A stretch of DNA of 44,126 nt, taken from the NCBI GenBank assembly GCA_964575235.1, contig CAZNQG010000012.1:1-44126 (forward strand), in the 5' to 3' direction. The notes under the pieces were generated by a model that was not told the DNA's origin, made no database searches, and was given only the letters and a program-made list of their open reading frames with translations. This document shows positions 39,580 through 44,126 of the stretch, one piece after another; position 1 is the stretch's first letter; the number at the start of each line of letters is the position of its first letter. A program made the position numbers and the translations under genes. Source of the stretch: SM23-62 sp964575235 (GTDB lineage Bacteria; Bacteroidota; Bacteroidia; Bacteroidales; SM23-62).

Positions 39580-40275
39580 TTATTTCGATACGGGTTCGTT
39601 AAGGAGATCCAGGAACTCGGTTGTGTTAACCTCGAGCTTGTTTACGACCTTCTCGACCCGGGCCACCAGGATGTTGTATGCGAAATAGGCAACGATGCCG
39701 ACGATGAGTCCCGCAACCGTCGTGATCAATGCCGTGTAAATCCCCCTTGAGAGCAGGGATACATCGATGTTGCTTCCGGCACTCGACATGTCGACGAAGG
39801 CCCGTATCATTCCCATGACCGTTCCCAGAAAGCCGATCATCGGTGCCCCTCCGGCTACGGTGGCCAGTGTGGGCAGGCCTTTTTCCAGCTTGTAGATCTC
39901 CAGTTTCCCGGTGTTTTCGATCGCACCGTTGATGTCCGCAAGTGGCCTCCCGATCCGGTTGATGCCCTTCTCGATCATCCGGGCAGTCGGATTGCTGTAG
40001 CTCTGGCAGAGGGTCAGTGCATTGTCGACCTTCCCGTCGTGGATGTAATCCCGGATCCGGTTCATGAAGTTGGTGTCGATGCGCGCGGCCTTGTTGATGG
40101 CGAAATAACGTTCGAAGAATATGTATACTGCGATGACCGACAGCAGAAGGATGGGCAGCATTACCCAGCCACCCTTGAGCGCCAGCTCGAAGAAAGAAAT
40201 CTTCATCGTGCCGCCCGTAAGTTCTGCGGAATCGGATACGGAAATCTGCAAAAATAAAAATATCAATGCCTTCAT
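39580..40275 (-). CDS. exbB: ExbB/MotA/TolQ proton channel protein
   Basis: A 231-residue protein with three membrane helices. The family core reads LPTLATVAGGAPMIGFLGTVMGMIRAF and the last helix ALITTVAGLIVGIVAYFAYN. The N-terminal 20 residues from ATG 40275 look like a short signal sequence, as in many Bacteroidota ExbB proteins; Met 24 (40206) is the alternative start. A promoter-like TATTTTTA (40314-40307) lies about 30 bases upstream. First gene of exbB-exbD-tonB. Confidence 0.93.
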   Translation of the reverse strand: MKALIFLFLQISVSDSAELTGGTMKISFFELALKGGWVMLPILLLSVIAVYIFFERYFAINKAARIDTNFMNRIRDYIHDGKVDNALTLCQSYSNPTARMIEKGINRIGRPLADINGAIENTGKLEIYKLEKGLPTLATVAGGAPMIGFLGTVMGMIRAFVDMSSAGSNIDVSLLSRGIYTALITTVAGLIVGIVAYFAYNILVARVEKVVNKLEVNTTEFLDLLNEPVSK

Positions 40276-40301
40276 GTGATATTCGTTTGATCGTCGTGCA
40301 A

Positions 40302-40316
40302 GTTATTAAAAATAAC
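40302..40316 (-). promoter_or_regulatory. Promoter-like -7 box with palindrome before exbB
   Basis: TATTTTTA on the minus strand (40314-40307) is one base off TAnnTTTG and lies within the perfect inverted repeat GTTATT-AAA-AATAAC (40302-40316). RNA would start about 25 bases before exbB. No -33 TTTG was found. The repeat could be an operator. Confidence 0.35.
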
Positions 40317-40370
40317 GATTCCGGTCCCGTAATATTTCAGGCGCATACGGATAAGTTATGCACAGCTTTT

Positions 40371-41756
40371 TCAGAGGGCGAACAGAAAGTAGAAAATAAG
40401 GGCGCCTGCAAAATAACCGGCTATGGCCAGCAGGCTGATGCGCTTCAGGTACCAGATGAAATCGATGTTTTCCATTCCCATGGCAGCCACCCCGGCGGCT
40501 GAACCGATGATCAGGATGCTCCCGCCCGTACCGGCCGTGTAAGCCAGGTATTGCCAGAAATGCCCGTTTACGGTAAAGAAATATTCATACCCCGTTGCCC
40601 CCGCCGGCGCAATATCGTACATGCCCATTGCCCCGGCTACCAGAGGCACGTTATCCACGATGGCTGAAAGAAGCCCGATGACCGTGTCGATGAAATAGAC
40701 CTTGTTGAGGTCCGAGAGCTCAATGCTGTCCAGTTTCCTTGCCAGCAGGTCCAGGTGTCCGGCGGACTGCAGTGCGGACACCGCGGTCAGGATGCCCAGA
40801 AAGAAAAGCACCGTCGGCGTGTCTACTTTTTTGAGTACGCGGGAAACCACGAGCTGTCCCCTCATGCCCTTGGCGCGCCTGCGGTGCAGGATCTCGGTGG
40901 TGATCCAGATGATGCTCAGGCTGAACAGCATTCCCAGGTAGGGCGGGAGGTGGGTCATGGTTTTGAAGATGGGAACGAAAAGAAGCCCCGATACGCCCAT
41001 GATGAGCATCAGCCGGCGCTCGAAGTCGGTGATGGATTCGTTCGCCAGCTGTTGTTTCTCACTCAGTGCCGGCCGCTCCAGGGTGCCCTTCGGATAGAAC
41101 AAGGACACGATGATGAGGGGAACGACCATGGTGACCAGGCTGGGAACAAGCACGTTCTCGATGATGCTGACGGTGGTCACCTGTCCACCGATCCACAGCA
41201 TGATGGTGGTCACGTCGCCTATGGGGGACCAGGCCCCGCCCGCGTTTGCGGCCAGAACAACCATGGAAGCCATGAACCAGCGGTCCTGCTGCCGGTCGAT
41301 CAGTTTTCGCAGCAGGGCGACCATTACGATCGTAGTGGTCAGGTTGTCCAGGGCTGCCGACATGAAGAAGGTCAGGAAGCTGAGGATCCACATCAGCTTT
41401 ATCTTGTTGGTTGTACGGATCTTGTCGGTTATGATCTTGAATCCCTCATGGGTGTCCACCATCTCGACAATGGTCATGGCGCCCAGGAGGAAGAACAGGA
41501 TTGTGGAAATCTCGGCCAGGTGATGGTAAACCTCGTGATGCCCGATAAAATCAAAATAAGTTCCGCCCGGGTTTTCGTGCAGGTATTCTGCGAAGTAAGG
41601 TGAATTGGGCAGGACGGATTCGGCTCCCAGCATGTAGAGGGCCCAGAGGACCGTACCGGTGAAAAGGGCAGTGGCCGCTTTGTCGATTTTCAGTGGGTGT
41701 TCGAGTGCTATTATAACATAACCCAGAACAAAAACGGCTGCCATCACTACAAACAT
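40371..41756 (-). CDS. nhaD: NhaD-type Na+/H+ antiporter
   Basis: A 461-residue inner-membrane antiporter with about 12 membrane segments. It begins MFVVMAAVFVLGYVIIALEHPLKIDKAA, near the usual NhaD start. LDNLTTTIVMVALLRKL and the later AIVDNVPLVAGAMGMYD are the conserved paired motifs with acidic residues for ion transport, and NAGGAWSPIGDVTTIMLWI lies between them. The ATG at 41756 is chosen because a consensus promoter box (41796-41803) covers the only earlier start, a TTG at 41798. It exports sodium against proton entry, in keeping with a marine or saline habitat. The exbB gene follows after 95 bases. Confidence 0.93.
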   Translation of the reverse strand: MFVVMAAVFVLGYVIIALEHPLKIDKAATALFTGTVLWALYMLGAESVLPNSPYFAEYLHENPGGTYFDFIGHHEVYHHLAEISTILFFLLGAMTIVEMVDTHEGFKIITDKIRTTNKIKLMWILSFLTFFMSAALDNLTTTIVMVALLRKLIDRQQDRWFMASMVVLAANAGGAWSPIGDVTTIMLWIGGQVTTVSIIENVLVPSLVTMVVPLIIVSLFYPKGTLERPALSEKQQLANESITDFERRLMLIMGVSGLLFVPIFKTMTHLPPYLGMLFSLSIIWITTEILHRRRAKGMRGQLVVSRVLKKVDTPTVLFFLGILTAVSALQSAGHLDLLARKLDSIELSDLNKVYFIDTVIGLLSAIVDNVPLVAGAMGMYDIAPAGATGYEYFFTVNGHFWQYLAYTAGTGGSILIIGSAAGVAAMGMENIDFIWYLKRISLLAIAGYFAGALIFYFLFAL

Positions 41757-41795
41757 AACGGATCTTGGATTTTGGCGGTTAATACTTCGGAACTG

Positions 41796-41803
41796 CAAAT
41801 ATA
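41796..41803 (-). promoter_or_regulatory. -7 box of the nhaD promoter
   Basis: TATATTTG on the minus strand is a perfect Bacteroidota -7 box, about 40 bases before the nhaD ATG at 41756. A clear -33 TTTG is missing at the expected distance. Confidence 0.5.
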
Positions 41804-41890
41804 GAAATCAAAAGGATATCGTATCATGATTCCTTAAGATATTTACCCACAGGGATGTGGACCGTATATCCCGGGAACCGGGCCGGCGTC

Positions 41891-44126
41891 TCATCGGGTC
41901 CCCGTGGAAGGCTCTTCTTCTGCGGCCGGTTCTTCCTCCTGCATCTTCTCCATAGCCCTTTTCTTTTTTTTCCGGTTTTTTCCCGTCAGGGCATCCGTGT
42001 AACGCCTGCCGAGTTCACCAAAGCTGTTGAAGTCTTCGCGGTAGACGAACCCGACGCCCTGGGTATAGGGCGAGGTTTTATACAGTTGGTCGTGGTTATA
42101 GCGGTTATAGGCTTTAAGCCTCAGGCGGCCATTCTCGGTAAGCTTGACTTCCACATCGAAATCCCCTGCTATGGTGGAGGTTTTCTGCCCGGTGGGAGCC
42201 GCATCGTTGCCTGCGGTGACATCCACGTTGGTATGGATGCTTACCCGGTCGTCCAGGATCTGGGTGCTCAGCGCAACTTCCACCTGATCGCTGGAGATCT
42301 CGTCCCCGGGCCTGTAATTCACCCCGATGTCAAAGTCATTGCTGATCTGGGAAAGCCAGTTGCTTAACTGGTTTGACAGGAGCTCGCTGGCCGTTACCCC
42401 GGCCATGCTCGCACCAGCAACGCCTGCCGATCCGCCGGTTACCGTGGAGACGGAGGAGAAATTATTGATGACCAGAAGGGAAAGGAACTGCTTGGTAAGC
42501 TCTTCATCCGTGGTTATAGCGTTACGAACGACGTTTTTGGTTTCTTCTTCCGCGGTCGGTAAAACGATATCGAAGCTTATCAGGGGACTCGAAAGGTTTC
42601 CTTCCATGATCAGGTGGCATTCCACCGGCATCCGCTTTTTAAGATATTCGGGAGGATCCGGGATGAGTACCCCGGGAGCGGCTTTGGCGTTGTAAATGGC
42701 ATTCAACTTAATGAGCGCAGCAGTGGGGTCCCCGTTCCAGGTGATGTTGCTTCCACGCTGGATCTTCAGTTTCTTGTTTATGATGTTTTGCAGGGTAAAA
42801 AGATATTCACCCCGCTCAATGGTATAGTCCCCGAACATCTGGAAACCGTTCTGCGGATCTATGCTCAGCTTTATGTTCCCGTTCCCGTTGGCCTGGAGGA
42901 TGTCGCCGACCTTCGGGTCGAAAATGATCTCAACGGTTGCGTCTTCGGAAACTTCAAGCTGGAAATCCAGGACAAACCCGCCCAGGTCCACCCGGTACGA
43001 TTCTTCCGGTTCATCACCCGTATCCGCGGGGTCGACGTTAACGAAGGTTATGAAGTGGTTCTCCTGTATGTCCCGGCCCTGGTTTATGGGGATGAACATA
43101 TGGGTGCCGCGGTTGGTCCGTGCCGATATGACCAGTTTCATATTCCCAAGGGTTCCTGTGAACCCGAGCCTTCCGCTTGCCTTTGCATCCCCGTAATACA
43201 ATTGGTTATGGACCTCCCGGGTATTCAGGAAGGTAAACCGATCGGCTTCCAGGGTGAGGTCAAATACCGGATTCCGAAGGTAGCTGGTTTTGATGCTTCC
43301 ATTGAGAATGGCCCGGCTGCCATCGGGGTCAAATACCGCTATATTCCTGAAGATAAAATCGTTATTTCTTATATCCACCCTGTCCGAGAAGCTGTATTTT
43401 GTCTGGAGGTAATCCAGGAGGAAGGAGGTTTTCTGTATGCTTACCTCACCGTTCATCACGGGTTTATCCACCGTTCCCTCCAGGGAGACCCTTCCGCTCG
43501 ATATTCCTTCCAGGTCACTGACTATGGCCGCTACGTATGGCTGGAATATGTTATTCCTTAGTTTGTTCAGGGAGATGTCAAAATCCATTCTGCGGCCATC
43601 CGGGAAGTACCCCCCTTTCAGGGTGAGTGTGCTGAGCTGTCCGCGCAGGGCTTCCAGTTCGACCTGAATCTTCTCTTCCGGATTCACCCAGTTTGCCCTC
43701 AGGTGCGTGTTCCCCAGGAGTTCCTGGTTGATGCTGAGGCTGTCGATCCCCAGGTCCGCCAGGAACACCAGCCTGTCGTATACGCCTGAAATGGTGGATG
43801 TCCCGTTCAGGACCCCGTTTAATTTCAATCCGCTGAAAGCCCGGTTCGCCTGCGAGAGGTCCAGGTTCCGGAAGGTGAAACGGAGCCTGTCCCCGGGGTT
43901 GGTGGAGATATTCCCATTCACGGTAAATTCCTGCATTCCATGGGCAATGTAAAAGTCCTCGAAGCGGACCCAGGTCGTATCGATGGAAACGAGTGAGCGG
44001 CCCAGGCTCCATACCGTATCGCCCATAACCACTTCTCCTTCGTTGAAAAGCAGGTCCATGCGTGGCAGGACCTTGCTTTTGCGGTATTCAAATGCCGCCT
44101 CCCCGCCGATGGCCCCTTTATAAAGC
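41891..44126 (-). CDS. TamB-family (DUF490) translocation/assembly protein, C-terminal part (5'-truncated)
   Basis: The frame is open through the right edge, so about 745 C-terminal residues are seen. The protein consists of repeated beta-strand units (for example FDLTLEADRFTFLNTREVHNQLYYG in the middle of the visible part) and ends with the conserved TamB/DUF490 domain, with DFDIGVNYRPGD and VEVALSTQILDDRVSIHTNVD. TamB-like proteins span the periplasm as a lipid-transfer or barrel-assembly bridge. The end carries a charged Lys- then Glu-rich tail beyond GFVYREDFNSFGEL. The nhaD gene follows after about 90 bases. Confidence 0.92.
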   Translation of the reverse strand, partial: LYKGAIGGEAAFEYRKSKVLPRMDLLFNEGEVVMGDTVWSLGRSLVSIDTTWVRFEDFYIAHGMQEFTVNGNISTNPGDRLRFTFRNLDLSQANRAFSGLKLNGVLNGTSTISGVYDRLVFLADLGIDSLSINQELLGNTHLRANWVNPEEKIQVELEALRGQLSTLTLKGGYFPDGRRMDFDISLNKLRNNIFQPYVAAIVSDLEGISSGRVSLEGTVDKPVMNGEVSIQKTSFLLDYLQTKYSFSDRVDIRNNDFIFRNIAVFDPDGSRAILNGSIKTSYLRNPVFDLTLEADRFTFLNTREVHNQLYYGDAKASGRLGFTGTLGNMKLVISARTNRGTHMFIPINQGRDIQENHFITFVNVDPADTGDEPEESYRVDLGGFVLDFQLEVSEDATVEIIFDPKVGDILQANGNGNIKLSIDPQNGFQMFGDYTIERGEYLFTLQNIINKKLKIQRGSNITWNGDPTAALIKLNAIYNAKAAPGVLIPDPPEYLKKRMPVECHLIMEGNLSSPLISFDIVLPTAEEETKNVVRNAITTDEELTKQFLSLLVINNFSSVSTVTGGSAGVAGASMAGVTASELLSNQLSNWLSQISNDFDIGVNYRPGDEISSDQVEVALSTQILDDRVSIHTNVDVTAGNDAAPTGQKTSTIAGDFDVEVKLTENGRLRLKAYNRYNHDQLYKTSPYTQGVGFVYREDFNSFGELGRRYTDALTGKNRKKKKRAMEKMQEEEPAAEEEPSTGTR

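Overview
The window looks like chromosomal DNA of an anaerobic or micro-aerobic member of the Bacteroidota, most likely from the Bacteroidales/Marinilabiliales side. The grounds are a very Bacteroides-like GlyA, an ExbB-ExbD-TonB set, a TamB-type envelope protein, an NhaD antiporter, almost no Shine-Dalgarno sequences, and several well placed promoters of the Bacteroidota type (TTTG, about 20 bases, TAnnTTTG). Both edges cut genes: a ClC channel at the left and TamB at the right. I see no tRNA, rRNA, CRISPR array, transposase or prophage gene.

Layout. 1-4.4 kb: ClC channel with CBS domains, a small DUF5684 membrane protein, glyA and a TauE/SafE-type exporter whose 3' end is tandemly duplicated. 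4.5-6.1 kb: NarL-type sensor kinase and LuxR-type regulator. 6.2-11.0 kb: pstSCAB phosphate uptake operon ending in an outer-membrane porin. 11.2-16.4 kb: a signalling block made of a REC/GcvH-like/REC fusion protein, a cache-HAMP histidine kinase and an NtrC-type sigma-54 activator. 16.4-21.7 kb: a co-directional island of DUF134, DUF5320, a zinc-ribbon protein, two NifX-like proteins, two ferredoxin-containing MinD-type ATPases, a methyltransferase and a DUF89 protein. Its promoter carries a perfect 14-bp palindrome in the spacer. 21.8-22.9 kb: family 4 uracil-DNA glycosylase and Dps.

22.9-38.2 kb is a large redox island. One operon (28.7 to 22.9 kb, minus strand) encodes DsrE-like, TusA-like, MvhD-like, two HdrA-like flavoproteins, a small winged-helix protein and a QmoC-like membrane subunit. 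This is a Qmo-like complex with its QmoB equivalent split in two, joined to sulfur-carrier proteins, and with no APS reductase genes nearby. A Crp/Fnr regulator is divergent from it. The next operon (34.85 to 29.6 kb, minus strand) encodes a Cys-motif protein, NuoE-like, NuoF-like and NuoG-N-terminus-like subunits and a GltB-type FMN protein. It starts at a textbook sigma-54 promoter with a palindromic candidate activator site about 100 bp upstream, directly next to an NtrC regulator and its cytosolic histidine kinase. A plausible reading is that NADH electrons enter the NuoEFG-like module and reach the GltB-like flavoprotein, while the Qmo/Hdr-like complex exchanges electrons between the quinone pool and a persulfide-type or thiol/disulfide-type partner. 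The substrates are not shown by the sequence.

38.4-44.1 kb: TonB, ExbD, ExbB, NhaD and TamB, all on the minus strand, serve the cell envelope and sodium/proton balance.
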